Shown here piece after piece: positions 1 through 12,063 of a DNA stretch of 42,942 bases (position 1 is its first letter; each line of letters opens with the position of its first letter). Source of the stretch: Lactifluus volemus (Eukaryota; Basidiomycota; Agaricomycetes; Russulales; Russulaceae); assembly GCA_022376515.1 (NCBI GenBank), contig WTXI01000303.1, forward strand, positions 1-42,942, written 5' to 3'. Position numbers and translations under genes: made by a program. The notes beneath the pieces were generated by a model. The model did no database searches and was not told where the DNA came from. It saw only the letters and a list, made by a program, of their open reading frames with translations.

Positions 1-89
1 TGAACCCTGACCCTTATCAACTGATGTCGCTAAGGTTTACCTGAACCACCTGACTCTACCAAGAGCATAGGAACCGCTCGTTCCTAACA
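1..89 (+). repeat. 3' end of the 5' LTR of element A
   Basis: Matches 23973-24061 over 89 bp with a single A/G difference. It ends in TAACA, the CA end of a TG..CA LTR. The rest of this LTR lies left of the window. Confidence 0.95.
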
Positions 90-90
90 T

Positions 91-101
91 AAGTCCAAGC
101 T
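91..101 (+). other. Self-primer binding site of element A
   Basis: AAGTCCAAGCT lies one base after the LTR end. It is the exact reverse complement of AGCTTGGACTT in the R region of the 3' LTR (23818-23828), 35 nt after the TATA box. No tRNA-type TGG start is present. This is the layout of Tf1-type self-priming, where the first 11 nt of the transcript fold back on the PBS. Confidence 0.85.
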
Positions 102-763
102 CCTCAAATCTCTAGGAGGGACAAGAACCGACGCGAGTGTTATACTGCGAACAGACTCTAGCCTTACCGCCCGGACAGCGCAGCAGAGAAGAACGATAGT
201 GTATCCGCGATGGCCGCGACACTTATCAATGCAGTATTCATAGATGATGAGACGCCGGTCCACGTCTCAGTACGATTCACCAATGATTTGCCAGCCCATG
301 TAAAGGGTGGCGTATTCTGGAACCCCACAGAGCGACATTACTCAGTAGCACACGAAGGCAGCACCCGCCCCATAGAATTCATCAACGACCGATGGTTCCT
401 ACTCCTACGAGACGGAGAAGGAAGACTGGTAACCTGCCCAAACCTAGCCCTCCTACGAGAAGACCCTGAAGTAGGATGGTGGAGAGAGACCGACACCCAG
501 CACCCCAACAACAGAGCACTTAGCGCACCCAGAAGCGCCCCTGGAATAGAGGACGACACAGATGAACCAGATGACGAAATAAGGTCCCCAGCATCCTACC
601 AACACCAGAACAATATGACCCCATACACAGACTTGGCCGAAGGAATACAAGTCCTGACAATGATGACTGAACCAGTAGCAGTAAATACAGCCTTTAGAAA
701 CGAGGGACCCCTCCCCGGACCATCCAGACGACAGCGTGACCCATGGGGACACGGCCAACACCT

Positions 764-850
764 AGGAGGAGGCCCACCGGGAGGAGGCCCACCGGGAGGA
801 GGCCCACCCGGAGGAGGCCCACCGGGAGGAGGCCCACCCGGAGGGGGTCC
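764..850 (+). repeat. 15-bp tandem repeat coding a Gly-Gly-Gly-Pro-Pro linker in Gag
   Basis: About six copies of a unit like GGAGGCCCACCGGGA, in frame with gag. They encode GGGPP repeats just before the capsid-like domain. Elements E, F and H carry other low-complexity linkers at the same place. Confidence 0.85.
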
Positions 851-1897
851 ACTTCAGGGAGGGCATGCACAGCCAGCTGCCCTACCACACGCATTTGTAA
901 ACGGGCCACCCACCAGAAAACCACCGATGGTCTTCAACGGAGACAGAAGTGACGCGCAACAATTCATGAACCAGTGGAACCTCTACTATTGTGTCAACAA
1001 ATTCAACATCAACCTGGCCACCCCTTACCAAAGAGTCACCCAGTGCCTCATGTACATCTGCGGACCAAAAGTCAACAACTGGGTGGAGGGACAACTGGAA
1101 TGGCTAGACGATATCACAAACCGATTCCACAATCCGATCGGTGTAAACAACGAACGACTGTGGACGCTCTTCAAAGCAGCCTTCGAAAGTGCCTTTGAAG
1201 ACACCGCCGAAGAACAGAAGGCGGAGAGGGAACTCGCGGCCCTGAAAATGAACGAAGGAAAGTTGGACATCTACACATCCGATTTCCAGGAACTGGTGCG
1301 ATGAGCACGACGAAACCCAGACGACAAAGGGACCATTCTCATGTTCAGAGACGGACTGCCCCACGGACTAAACAAAGCAATCTTTGAACACGTTACCCCA
1401 CAGCCGAACACGCTCGGCGCATGCATCACGGCCGCCAGGGCACACCACCAGAAGTGGCTGGAATGGGACGCGCACTGGGGAAAGAGAGCCAAAAACCTCA
1501 AAGACAGAAACAAGGGGAACATGCGCGACAGGGCACAGAGGTACCACAACAGTGGAAAACGCGACGAAAACGCCATGGACGTAGATGGAGTCGCCGTCAA
1601 TGCTATGACGGCAGAAGAAAAAGCCGACTGCATGAAGCGAGGCGCGTGCTTCTTCTGCAAGAACACTGGCCGTATGGTGAAAACCTGCCCAAAGAAGCAA
1701 GGAAAGAAGAAGCCGTGGCAAGCGAACCAAGTCACCACGCAAACACAAGTGAACCAGGTAGCAACTGATCAAACAGTGACGCCCACCGTACCCGCACCTC
1801 CCCCATCTCAGACCAACCACAATGCGATCCGCGGAGACATGAGGAGCCTCCCACAGGAAGAAAGGAGAGCACTCCTAGAACAAATGCTAGACGACGA

Positions 1898-1904
1898 GGG
1901 TTTT
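1898..1904 (+). promoter_or_regulatory. Probable -1 frameshift site between gag and pol of A
   Basis: In the Gag frame the end reads gaG GGT TTT TAA. G GGT TTT fits the X XXY YYZ form of a -1 slippery heptamer. The -1 frame is open from TTA at 1904 into the protease and begins with a conserved SNPTAW peptide. Elements E and F have the same T-run at the same point. Confidence 0.65.
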
Positions 1905-4900
1905 TAAATCGCTCAAACCCAACGGCCTGGGTGCGAGCGGTACAGTTGTGTCATGTCAATAGTCAATGCCAAAATGCAATAATCTTAGACGTCCCCTATG
2001 ACTCGATGCAACTCACGGCCGAAGTAAAAACCCTCTTAGACAGTGGAGCAATGGAAAACCTCATGGATTCAAGAACAGTGGACGCGCTATGCGTAAAGAA
2101 ACAAAAACTCCTCTCCCCCAGAAAGGTCACGAACACCGACGGTTCACAAAATGCAGCAGGAATGCTCACCCACTACTGTGAACTACGAGTCAGACAAGGT
2201 GACAAGGAACAAGTCCAGACATTCTTCATCACGAACCTAGGCATGGATCGCATCATCCTCGGCTACCCCTGGTTCAGGGACTTCAATCCACAAATAGACT
2301 GGGCAAAACGCGTACTACATGGGCCACAGCTCAGATTGGAAGTGAAGTGGTACGAGCGGATGCGCCGCAGACAGCACAACTTAGCCATCAACCGGGTAAC
2401 CACCAGCCCAGAGTACGAGGAAGGAGACGAAGTCATCATTGTCTCACGAGCGAACATAGCCCAGCAATGGGCGCAGGAGGCACAAAAGGAACAGAAAACA
2501 GAGCAAAAACTCCCCCCACAGTACCAAAAGTGGGAACACGTCTTCTCGGAGTAACGCGCTAAACGCTTCCCACCCCCGAGACCAGAAGACCACGCCATAA
2601 AGCTCAAGCCAGGAGCCCCAGACGTCATAGACTGCAAAGTCTTCCCCCTCACCCGCATAGAAAAGGAAGCCACGGAGAAGTGGATCAAGGACAACGAAGA
2701 AAAGGGCTACATCGAACGATCCAACTCACCATGGTCCACACCATGGTTCTTTGTCAAAAAGAAAAGCGGGGAACTGAGACCAGTGCAGGACTACCGAGAG
2801 GTCAACTCCTGGACAGTCCGCGATGTCTATCCCATGCCACACATCGAACAAATCATGGAGGACCTGGCTGGGAAAGAACTCTTCTCAAAGCTAGACGTAC
2901 GCTCCGGCTACCACAACGTCAGAATCAAAGAAGAAGACCGATGGAAGGCCGCATTCAAGACGCACTTAGGACTATTTCATCCGAACGTCATGCTCTTCGG
3001 CCTCACAAATTCTCCCACGACATTCCAACGACTCACCGACAGAACCCTAAACCAGTAAAAGACAAATATGGCAGCGATGTATGCCATGGATATATGGACG
3101 ACTACCTGGTGGCCACGCACAATGACCCAGTATTCCACAGGGAGGTAATGAACTTCCTCCTGGAGCAAGTAGCGAAACAGGACCTCTACCTCAAACTCTC
3201 AAAATGCGAGTTCGAGCAAACTGAAGTTGAATACTTAGGAGTCGTAATCAAGAATGGCACAATACGTATAGACCCCACCAAGAGAAACGGGCTGAAGACG
3301 TGGCCTAGACAACTCTCCACCGTCAAAGAAGTGTGCAGCACACTAGGCGTCTTAGGATTCCAGCGACAATTCATTCCCCACTTCGCACACATCGCGAAGC
3401 CCCTCACAACACTCCTAAAGAAAGACCAGCCGTTCAAATGGACCCAGGAATGCACAGACGCACTAAACCGACTCATAGAGACCGTCACCAGTGACCCAGT
3501 CTTACACCGCCCAGACCACACTAAACAATTCGAACTAGAGGTGGACGCCTCCCAGTACGCGGTCGGAGCCATCCTCTACCAGCGCGATAGGGAAGGAAGA
3601 CAACGCCCTGTGGCCTACCATTCAGAAACGCTAGATGAGACGCAACGAGGCTGGGAGATCTATGACAGAGAACTCTATGCGATTGTCGCAGGTCTAGAAA
3701 ACTGGCGCCACCTACTCCTAGGAGCAGAGCATAAAGTCCTGGTATACACGGACCATGCAAATCTCCAATACTACAGACACCCGCACAAAATAAACCGACG
3801 AGTGGCCAGATACATTCCACGACTAGCAGAGTACAATTACAAACTCATTCACAAACCAGGCGCCCTCAACAAAGCAGACCACCTCTCACGCCGACCAGAC
3901 TACAACCAGGGCAAAGATGACAACGAAGACGTCACAGTGCTCCCAGACGACGTCTTCGCCTATGCCATATCCCTCTCCTCGCTCGAAGATCGTGTCTTCC
4001 AAGCGCAAGAACGCAACGAAGGCACCCTGAAAGCCTGGCAAAAACTGCATCCCCGCATCCATGAGCACGAAGGTCACTGGTATTGGGACAACCTACCCAT
4101 TGTCGTGGAAGACAATGACCTAAGACGGGAGGTGCTCACTAGGTACCACGACCACCCACTAGCGGGCCACCCCGGAATTTTCAAAACCATCCAACTCATC
4201 ATACATGACTATTGGTGGCCAGACGTCAAAAATTTCACAAAGAACTACGTACAGGGATGCACGATATGTCAGGCCACAAAGAGCCGCACCACCAGACCGA
4301 AAGTACCCATCTACCCCATCACCACAAGAACCGACAGTAATCCTTTTGAGACGATAGCTATGGACCTAATTGTAGACCTACCGCCATCAAACGGATTCGA
4401 CTCCATCCTAACCATCACCGATCATGATTGCACAAAAATGGCAATCTTCCTACCCTGCACAAAGAAAGTCGACGCCTTGGGAGTAGCCCAAATGTTTGCC
4501 AAGAGCGTCTTCCCCTACTATGGAGCCCCGCGAAGGATCATCTCGGACCGAGACCCCAGATTCGTGGGAAAATTCGCCACTGGCCTATGCGACATACTAG
4601 GGATAGAACAGAACATCAGCACAGCTTATCACCCCCAGACGGACGGACAGTCTGAACGCACCAACCAATCACTAGAACAGTACCTCAGAATCTACACGAA
4701 TTACGACCAAGACGATTGGGCAGATTGGCTCCCCACGGCACAGTACGTGCACAATTCCTGGCCCAATATAACGACGGGCAAAACCCCCTATGAACTCCTC
4801 ATGGGACACACGCCCTCACTTCCAAACCAGCCTGTTACTACAACCGTCCCCTCATTGGAAGATAGACAAGCCACCCTGAAACGCGTAAGAGAGCAGGCGC

Positions 4901-5478
4901 AAAGATCCATCAGAGCAGCCCAGAACACTGTGAAGAGACTTGGTGAAAGGAAGAAGGGCCAACGTCACTATCACCCCTTCAAAGACGGTGAGAAAGTCTG
5001 GCTGGAAGGAAAGAACATCAAAACAACACATCCCACGGCCAAACTAGCCAATAAACGCTACGGACCCTTCCTTATCTCCCAAAGCATGTCACCAGTTGTC
5101 TTCAAACTCCAACTCCCCAAAACGTGGAAGATACACAACGTCTTCCATGCATCCCTTCTAACGCCGTATAAGGAAACGGAGGAGCACGGGGCAAACCTCG
5201 AGGAGCCACCACCTGACATTATCGATGAACAAGAAGAGTATGAAGTCGAACAGGTGTTGGACGCGAGGATATGCCGTAAGAAACTCCAATATCGGATCAG
5301 ATGGAAGGGCTATAGCGAAGCAGAAGATACCTGGGAACCCTGTGACAACGTACACGCCCCCGACCTCATCAAAGAATTCACCCGAAAACACCCGACCAAG
5401 GCGCTCAAACTAGGCATAAATATGAGCGATACCCAACTCCAAGTCGTCAGCATCTGCTCTACCCTCATCACTCCCATT
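1904..5478 (+). pseudogene. pol: Pol of element A: protease, RT, RNase H, integrase, chromodomain
   Basis: Pol is in the -1 frame of gag. Retropepsin has LLDSGAMENLM and a later IILGYPWF. TAA at 2552-2554 replaces a conserved acidic codon before the AKRFPPP motif. The RT frame runs to TAA at 3056 and resumes in another frame near 3050, before YMDD (3091-3102), so one single-base shift is needed. RNase H shows YTDHANLQYY and HKPGALNKADHLSRR. Integrase has the HHCC finger (HPLAGHPG, CTICQ) and a D, D(35)E core with SDRDPRF and AYHPQTDGQSERTNQ. The GPF/chromodomain stretch (about 5233-5390) has LQYRIRWKGYSEAEDTWEP. Element B cuts the frame at 5478. With B and one TSD left out, the frame is open into the ORF at 22339, so pol and the third region form one frame in A. 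Confidence 0.88.
5474..5478. repeat. Left target-site duplication of element B (CCATT)
   Basis: CCATT directly precedes the TGTTACGG start of the B 5' LTR and recurs at 22313-22317 directly after the 3' LTR. A perfect 5-bp duplication is typical of gypsy integrases. Confidence 0.95.
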
Positions 5479-5673
5479 TGTTACGGTTTGGCACGTGATC
5501 TGCTTATGTATTGGCCCCACATGATTGTGGGTATCATTTTCGCTTCCTTTCCAAGACAATCTACGATACGGATCTTCGGATCTTTCCGTATACGATACAA
5601 TCTGTGGATCTGTCCGATGTATCTCCGTAGATCTCCGTAGTTTCTCCGTTCGATCTACGATATATTATTTAGG

Positions 5674-5698
5674 AGGCGTGTCACACTGTGACACGCCT
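5674..5698. promoter_or_regulatory. Perfect 12-bp inverted repeat in U3 of B
   Basis: The arm AGGCGTGTCACA and its reverse complement are separated by one base. It lies about 35 bp before the TATA box and recurs in the 3' LTR near 21930-21954. It may be a binding site for a dimeric regulator. Confidence 0.7.
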
Positions 5699-5731
5699 GG
5701 GACCCTATGACTCAGCATCACACCCTAGGAG

Positions 5732-5775
5732 TATATAAACCAGTCCGTTGTAGCTTGTCTCCTTAGACTTCGCTT
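5732..5775 (+). promoter_or_regulatory. TATA box and R-region self-primer of B
   Basis: TATATAA at 5732-5738 and AGACTTCGCTT at 5765-5775, 33 nt from TATA start to motif start. The 11-mer is the exact complement of the PBS at 6058-6068, so transcription probably starts at or next to 5765. Confidence 0.75.
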
Positions 5776-6057
5776 CGTCTGCAATCAGACTAGTTGAACC
5801 CTCTTCCCTTCTTGTCCCTTCAAGTCAGACCTCCTGACCGTTGTCATCCAAGACTTAGTCTCGTCTTGTGATTACCCTTGACCTCTTCTTTGACGATACA
5901 GTAGAGTGCATACGTCAGCGCGACGCTCTCCTCTATAGTAAAGCCAAGGGAAGAACTTGTGTGGTCCTTGTCGTGCTGAGACTTAGTGCCACGCTCAGCC
6001 CTCCTCGATCACTATCACAGCACCGTCGTGTGCCAAGGCCCCTCTGAGCCTTGACAA

Positions 6058-6068
6058 AAGCGAAGTCT
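6058..6068 (+). other. Self-primer binding site of element B
   Basis: AAGCGAAGTCT, one base after the LTR end, is the exact reverse complement of AGACTTCGCTT in R (5765-5775). Confidence 0.83.
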
Positions 6069-7288
6069 CCTAACAACCCTAAACCCTAAAAGACCTCAGT
6101 TGGTCTTCAAAAACTATTAGCTAAGTCCACCCACTCGTCACCCAAGTCGACCCTCCACCTGTGAAGAGGCTGCGTGCCCTTACAAGTGAAGAGAGAGGAA
6201 GAACCCCGTCGCATCGTCGCACCCAGAGGAAGAACCCTGTGCCCTACCGAGACCCCAGTCACCCTTAGTCATCATACCACGAATAAGGAAACTCCTTCGA
6301 CTCCCCCAAGAACCTATCACTCCCGTTCCCCCTCCTACCTTTGATCTCCGGGCCCTACTTCGAGGACCACCGTACACCACCCACGCCTTTCACGAGTTCG
6401 TACCAGGAAGGAAAGTACACTACACCCACATCCACGCCCTCCAACACGAGTGTTTCTGCAAGGAAGACCGTTGCCGTTACCATACAAAAAGATAGATCCC
6501 TCGCACGCACCCGAGCATCCGGAAAGACCGCAAGCACCAGAAAGGACTCCCCTCCTAAATAGGGCAAACCTCAGACCCTACCTCTTTAACCGTCGCTTGC
6601 GAAGCCAGCCAAGAGACCTCATCTTCCACATCCGTCTAGAACTCGAGTGGGTACACACGGACTTACTCCTCTTCGCCTCCCTACGCGAAGAAGAACCAGA
6701 ACTTGTCACCTTCTTCGAAAATACCATCCACCTCCTTGAACAGTACCGCTTCTTCCTCCAACATATCCTCGAATACAACAGAGTCGACGTCACCATTGAC
6801 TGAGGAAACCACCGCCCTCATTGACGAAACTATCACAGAACTCTTCGACGTCGAAGAAAGCTTAGATCTACTCCTCATCCACCTCTCGAGACACCCAGAC
6901 CCAGAAGGGGTCATCGCCTTTGCAGTAGGAATCCTTATCCACCGAAGAGAAAACCTCACACGACGTCTCGAACACCTAACCCAAATCCCTACGAACGAGT
7001 AGACCCCCAGTCTCTGACAGAGAACGAAGAAGAGATCCGTCTTGAAACCAGCCAACAGATCCAGGATCTGCAAGAAGAAGTAGACCGCCTCCGTTTTATC
7101 CAATCCACCCTTGACGAACTCGCCGACATCGCACGAGAGATCGAGTTCATTGAACAATACATCAGGGAATACCCACAGTTTGCCCCACACCACCAACCCA
7201 AACTCAACGCCTACCGCTACTATAAGGTTGCGCTACTGGTACTACTAGGAGTACCAGAAGCAGCGGCAGTTCAGGCAACACGTCCCTA
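6069..7288 (+). other. Leader of B with three helix-rich reading frames of unknown function
   Basis: The first 500 bp show no convincing coding content. Three stretches then look protein-like but lie in changing frames: about 6578-6803 (contains RLELEWVHTDLLLF and FFENTIHLLEQY), 6703-7002 (contains ETITELFDVEESLDLLLIHL) and about 7003-7288 (contains IQDLQEEVDRLRFIQSTLDEL). All predict amphipathic helices or coiled coils. A shorter helical ORF lies between PBS and gag in element E (25323-25589), so a leader coding module may be shared. The stop of the third stretch (about 7286) overlaps the open gag frame by some 60 bp. I recognise no family. These could be remnants of an N-terminal Gag extension. 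Confidence 0.45.
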
Positions 7289-9160
7289 AACGCCCCGATC
7301 CCTGACAATAATCAGTGGACCTATATCCCTCTTCAAATCAGAGACAGCCTACCTGCACACGTAAAAGGCATTGCTCAGTGGATCTTGATCAACCCAGACG
7401 TCGGAAGGGGAGCCTATCAGGTTACCACCCGTGACGGACGAGGAAATCTACTCAACGACTTTTGCGAATTCATAAACAACTCGTGGTATCTAATTGAACC
7501 AGATCCAGAAGGAAACATCTTCCAAACCCGCTCAGGAAATCTCCTACAACCCATACATTGCTCTGCAGCAGGCTTAGGCTACTGGAGAGAAACCGACAGA
7601 GAACACCCCACGTACCGATCCCCTAGACCGCCGGGTAGATTCGGCGTCTCAAACTCAAACTCCTCTAACTCCGAGGCCGAAGAAGAACCTCCAGCCTCCC
7701 CTCAACAACAGCCAAACCCCCTCGCGGACGACACTCTCGCCGCTGCTACTAGTGCCATTGTCACCTTACAAGGAACTCATCCCCTCACCCCGGAACAACC
7801 ACCTGCTATGGCCCAACAAATATCCTCACAAGTTTACGACCTCTACCAGCGTGGAGGAAGCCTCCTCCCCCTGCTACTCTCCTCTCAAGCCGCCCCTGGT
7901 ACCCCTAGTGGGTTACCTCCCATCCCAGTCGCCGCCGCCTCCTCCTCTAGCCAAAGGACAGTCCAAGCAGGGAGCACTATAACCGCCACCACTGCCGCCC
8001 CTACAAACCCAGGGACCGGAGGATTGAAAGGGCTGGCCCCCTCAATCTTCTATGGAGACCGAAACAGGAGCGACCTCTTCCTGAAGGAGTTCAAACAATG
8101 GAAGCTCATAAACCGAAATAGCGATGAAATGAGTAACCCATTCAATCGCGTCCTCATGGCCCTCAGCTATGTTAAAGGAGAGAAAGTTAACGATTGGCAG
8201 GAGGAGCAACTGACCAAGCTCGAGGCCACTACGCACCCACACAATGACGAAGTCCTCTGGAACGATTTTGAGCAGGCTTTCAAAGATGCCTTTACGGACT
8301 CAAATAAAAAGCAACGCGCATATGAGAAGCTCAAGGCGCACCAAATGGTTAACGACGACATCGATACATACATCTCTGGCTTCAAAAATCTGGTCAAACA
8401 AGCGGGATGGTCACGCAATGATGCCGGAACCATGGACCTGTTCCAGGCAGGACTCAAACATGAATTGAAGAAGGCCATCCTTAACCAGGAAACCTGGCCG
8501 ACTACCCTAGACCAGTGGGAGCGAGATGCTAGAAACCAGAACAACCGGCATAAAGCCAGAGTGGCCCTTTTGGGACAGCGACCAGGCCAACCAAGCCGAC
8601 CAACCCTGACCCAGGAACAGCTGAGAAGGGGAATGGGATTACCCCCTAGGCCCTCACAGCCCAGAAGAGACCCTTTTGCCATGGACGTCGATACCGCCCA
8701 TACCGAGGCCAACCTGGCAACTCGTACCCAGCGAGAGAAATTCTGAAAAGAAGGAAGATGCATGGGATGTGGACAATTCGGCCACTTCATCAAAAATTGC
8801 CCCAAGGGACAACCCTCCAGGCGCGTTCCCCAAACCACCAGAAGCGGACAAACAGGCAGGCAGCCCTCAGGAAGCAGGCCATCCTATGCGCAGCCTCGAA
8901 CTCGCGCGGGCGACTGGCGCCAGCCCCCTCCAGCATATGTGCCACGACCCCCGCCGTATGCGACTGGCCACGACAACCAAGAGCCCCCAACCCAGGACGC
9001 CCCTCTCATCAACCTATTCCCCTCCTCGGAAGACCCCACACCTACCTCTAATCCTGGGGCTCCCGCGGAGGTGGCGCAACACCTTCGAAGGATGAACCAG
9101 GAGGAGCGAGAAAGAGTGTGGGACGAATTACAAAAAGAGGATGGGGAGGATTTTCTTTAG
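7226..9160 (+). pseudogene. gag: Gag of element B, no ATG at its conserved start and one in-frame TGA
   Basis: The frame opens after TAA at 7223. The conserved N-terminal motif LPAHVKGIAQW begins near 7349, but no ATG precedes it in frame. Translation may come from the leader ORF by a shift or by splicing. A Ser/Pro/Thr linker with no Gly repeat follows, then the capsid-like domain starting FYGDRNRSDLF (about 8045). TGA at 8744-8746 lies just before the zinc knuckle C-x2-C-x4-H-x4-C (CMGCGQFGHFIKNC); element C has Arg at the aligned position, so CGA to TGA is likely. The tail RMNQEERERVWDELQKEDGEDF matches the conserved Gag end. Pol follows in the -1 frame. Confidence 0.82.
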
Positions 9161-12063
9161 GCTCCTGTCCGCCAACCTGGCATGGAGCAGAACTACCACG
9201 CATTGCATTCGTACGACATCGAGGCATTAAGTCAATAAATATGCCCTTTATTTTTCGATCCATGCGTGGGACGGTTGGAGAAGCAGCCCTCGTTGACAGC
9301 GGGGCAAGTGAAAACTTTATTGATCAACGAACAGTCGAGAGGTGGGGGATTGCCACCCGTCAACTCCCTATACCAGTGCAAGTTACCAATGTGGACGGAA
9401 CAAACAACCGAAGTGGTGCAGTCACACGATATGCCGTGCTCCACGTCACCCGGGGTAATAAGAGCGAAGAACTACTATTCCTTGTTGCCAACCTAGGGAG
9501 AGACCGAATAATCTTCGGCTTCACCTGGTTGAAAGCTTTTAACCCAAGGATCGACTGGACAAACATGACTTGGGATGATCTCCCTATTGAGGTGGCCACC
9601 CGCGCGGTCACCCGGGCTCGCTTCCTAGGAGTGGAGGACCATGCGAAACGGTGCCTCCGGCAGGCAGACGTCAAGCGGGAAAACAGCCGCAAAATGCTGG
9701 CCCACCTAAGGCTTCGACTGCAGGACGACAAATTAACAGCAAGTGAAAAGAAGGACCTGGAGGACAGGCACCCCGAGCTGCAGAAGTGGGCAGAGTACTT
9801 CCCAGAGTGGCCCAATGGGGTCTCCAAGATATCTGAACCGCGCGTCATACCCCCCACGAACCTGAACAAAACCTCGGTGGCCACGGAGTGGGCCATTAAG
9901 GCGCCACGACAACAGGGGGATCCCTCCCTTCCCACGGAATACAGGCGTCACTGGAGAGTCTTCTCCGAAGAGCTGTCCCATCGCTTTCCCCCAGCACGTT
10001 TAGATGACCACGAGATCAAGTTAAAGGAGGGGGCCCCGACCACGATAAAGAGCAAAACCTACCCTCTCAGCCCTGCGGAGATGGAGGCCGCACGTAAATG
10101 GATTAACGAAAACGAGCGATTAGGGTACATTGAGAAAGGGGACTCGCCCTGGGCAACCCCATTCTTCTTTGTCAAAAAACAAGATGGCTCCCTCCGCCCA
10201 GTCCAGGACTATCGGAAGGTCAACGAATGGACCATCCCGGACGTTTACCCCCTCCCGCGCATAGAAATGATCTTGGAACAACTGGAAGGGAAGCAACTCT
10301 TCACTACCCTTGATATTCGCTGGGGTTACAACAACATCCGGATCAAAGCGGAAGATCGCTGGAAGGCCGCCTTCATTACCCCGTTCGGCCTATACCTTCC
10401 CAATGTTATGCCCTTCGGCCTCCGAAACGCCCCAGGGACCTTCCAACGCTGCATGCATACAGTCTTCCGCGACTTACTTAACGCCTACCCCGACTTTATC
10501 CATATCTACATGGACGACTTTCTCATCGCCACACCAAACCGAAATGTGGCGGATTTGGCCCTTCACCGCACCATAGTTCACAAGGTCCTGCAGCGTTTTG
10601 AGGATGAATCTTTCTTCCTCAAGGCGGCGAAGTGCCATTTCGAACAGCCACGGGTACATTACTTAGGCATCGTTGTCGAAGACGGCAAGATCTCCCTGGA
10701 CCCTACGAAACGGCAGGGACTACTGGAATGGCCGACGGAACAAAGTACCATCTCTGGGGTGCGAAGTACCCTTGGAGTTTTCGGGTACCACCAACCCTTC
10801 ATTCCGGGTTTCGCGGAGATCGCGCGACCCCTCACCGACCTCCTGAAGAAGGATGTCCCCTTCCACTGGGGCGATGAGCAACGCACCGCAGTGAAACGGC
10901 TCATCGGCTTGGTCGAGCGGGATATGGCCCTGAACCGCCCGGATCATGACCACCCTTTCAAGGTGGAGGTTGACGCCTCCCAGTTTGCCCTCGGGGCCAT
11001 CCTTTTTCAACGCACACCCACCGGTCTTCCACGCCCTATCAGTTACTATTCCCATGCCCTGTCTCCACCAGAACGGGGCTACAATGTTCACGATCGGGAA
11101 CTCCTCGCTATCATTCATGCCCTCAAGCGTTGGCGCCACTTGTTGCTAGGGGCGCGTCACCCAATAAAGGTCTATACCGACCACAAAAACCTGCAATACT
11201 ATCGCCACCCTCGGGATATTAACCGACGCGTCGCCCACTACATTCCCCTTCTGGGGGAATTTAACCTTTCCCTCATTCATAAACCTGGAAAATCTATGCG
11301 AGCGGACCCTCTTTCTCGCCGCCCCGATTTTGATACTGGGGCCCTAGACAATAAGGATGTCATGGTCCTCCCTAGTGAACTATTTGCGTCCGTCGCTTCA
11401 CTCTCCCTCGCGCCTCTGGATCCCTGGGAGGACAAGCTGCTCCGGGCCCAGGAAGCAGCGCCCACGGACATTGCGGGCTGGTCAACCCCCTTCCGACTTG
11501 AACGAGGTCCGCACGGCCTGTGGACTTGTTCTGGAAAGATCGTTGTCGTGGCAGACAACGCCCTGAGGAGGGAGGTGATTGCCGTGCACCATGATCACGT
11601 TACTGCTGGACACCCCGGAATTGCGAAAACCCTACACGCAGTAGAACAAGGTTACTGGTGGCCTGATATGAAGACCTTTGTGCGACAATACGTCAAAGGA
11701 TGCGCCACCTGCCAGACCACAAAGAGCAACACAATCTGGCCCAAAGTTCCAATCTGCCCGATTACCGTCAAACCAAACGCGCTGCCATTTGAAACTATCG
11801 CGCTCGACCTTATTGTGGACCTCCCACCATCGCAAGGCTACGATTCTATCCTGACAATTACTGACCACGATTGCACGAAGGCGGCATTCTTCCTCCCTTG
11901 TACGCAGAAAATCGACTCTGAAGGAGTGGCCACACTCTACGCCCAGCATGTCTTCCCCCACTACGGGATTCCCAAAACTGTCATATCAGACCGAGACACG
12001 AGGTTCACCTCGAAATGGACAACAGACCTCTGTAAGCGACTCAAAATAAACCAAAACATTAGT
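9161..12063 (+). pseudogene. pol: Pol of B, first part: protease, RT, RNase H, integrase N-terminal half
   Basis: Pol is in the -1 frame of gag and open from 9118. After the gag stop it continues with PPTWHGAELPRIAF, the counterpart of SNPxAW in other elements. Retropepsin has LVDSGASENFID and IIFGFTWL. RT is intact, with SPWATPFFFVKK, DIRWGYNNIRIK and YMDDFLIATP (near 10510). RNase H has DASQFALGAILF, YTDHKNLQYY and the ADPLSRRPD end. Integrase has the zinc finger (HVTAGHPG, CATCQ), the first Asp in LDLIVDLPPS, and SDRDTRFTSK. The frame is cut by element C inside the integrase core between NIS and TAYHPQTDGQ, before the catalytic Glu. It resumes at 19697. Confidence 0.9.
12059..12063. repeat. 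Left target-site duplication of element C (TTAGT)
   Basis: TTAGT abuts TGTCACGG at 12064 and recurs at 19692-19696 after the other LTR. Confidence 0.95.

Larger units (their letters stand above)
210..1907 (+). pseudogene. gag: Gag of element A, interrupted by one in-frame TGA
   Basis: The start is ATG at 210, about 110 bp after the PBS. The frame stays open to 1907 except for TGA at 1302-1304, giving about 565 residues. The N-terminal domain has LPAHVKGG and WNPTERHYSVA motifs shared with the Gag of element E. A Gly-Pro linker follows (764-850), then a capsid-like region beginning at FNGDRSDAQQF. The zinc knuckle near 1650-1690 reads C-x2-C-x4-R-x4-C: the usual His is Arg, while E keeps His. 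The C-terminus LLEQMLDDEGF is the conserved Gag tail. In element C the residue aligned with the TGA is Arg, so CGA to TGA is plausible. The mutated knuckle suggests this Gag would package RNA poorly even with readthrough. Confidence 0.85.
5479..6056 (+). repeat. 5' LTR of element B (578 bp)
   Basis: Starts TGTTACGG and ends TTGACA. It is identical to 21735-22312 except for one T/C difference (CGTGTGCC against CGTGCGCC). U3 holds a perfect inverted repeat (5674-5698) and a TGACTCA site near 5708. The TATA box is at 5732-5738. Confidence 0.96.

Noticed and set aside
2680..3050. N-terminal part of the long 2680-5640 frame
   Set aside because: Out of frame with the RT of A; the real RT residues (QDYREVNSW, LDVRSGYHNVRIK) are in another frame until about 3050.
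6076..6090. CCCTAAACCCTAAA, telomere-like
   Set aside because: Only two units, inside the leader of B; chance or a short internal repeat, not a telomere.
8167..8838. 223-codon minus-strand frame over gag of B
   Set aside because: Antisense shadow of a conserved Gag; no recognisable domain.
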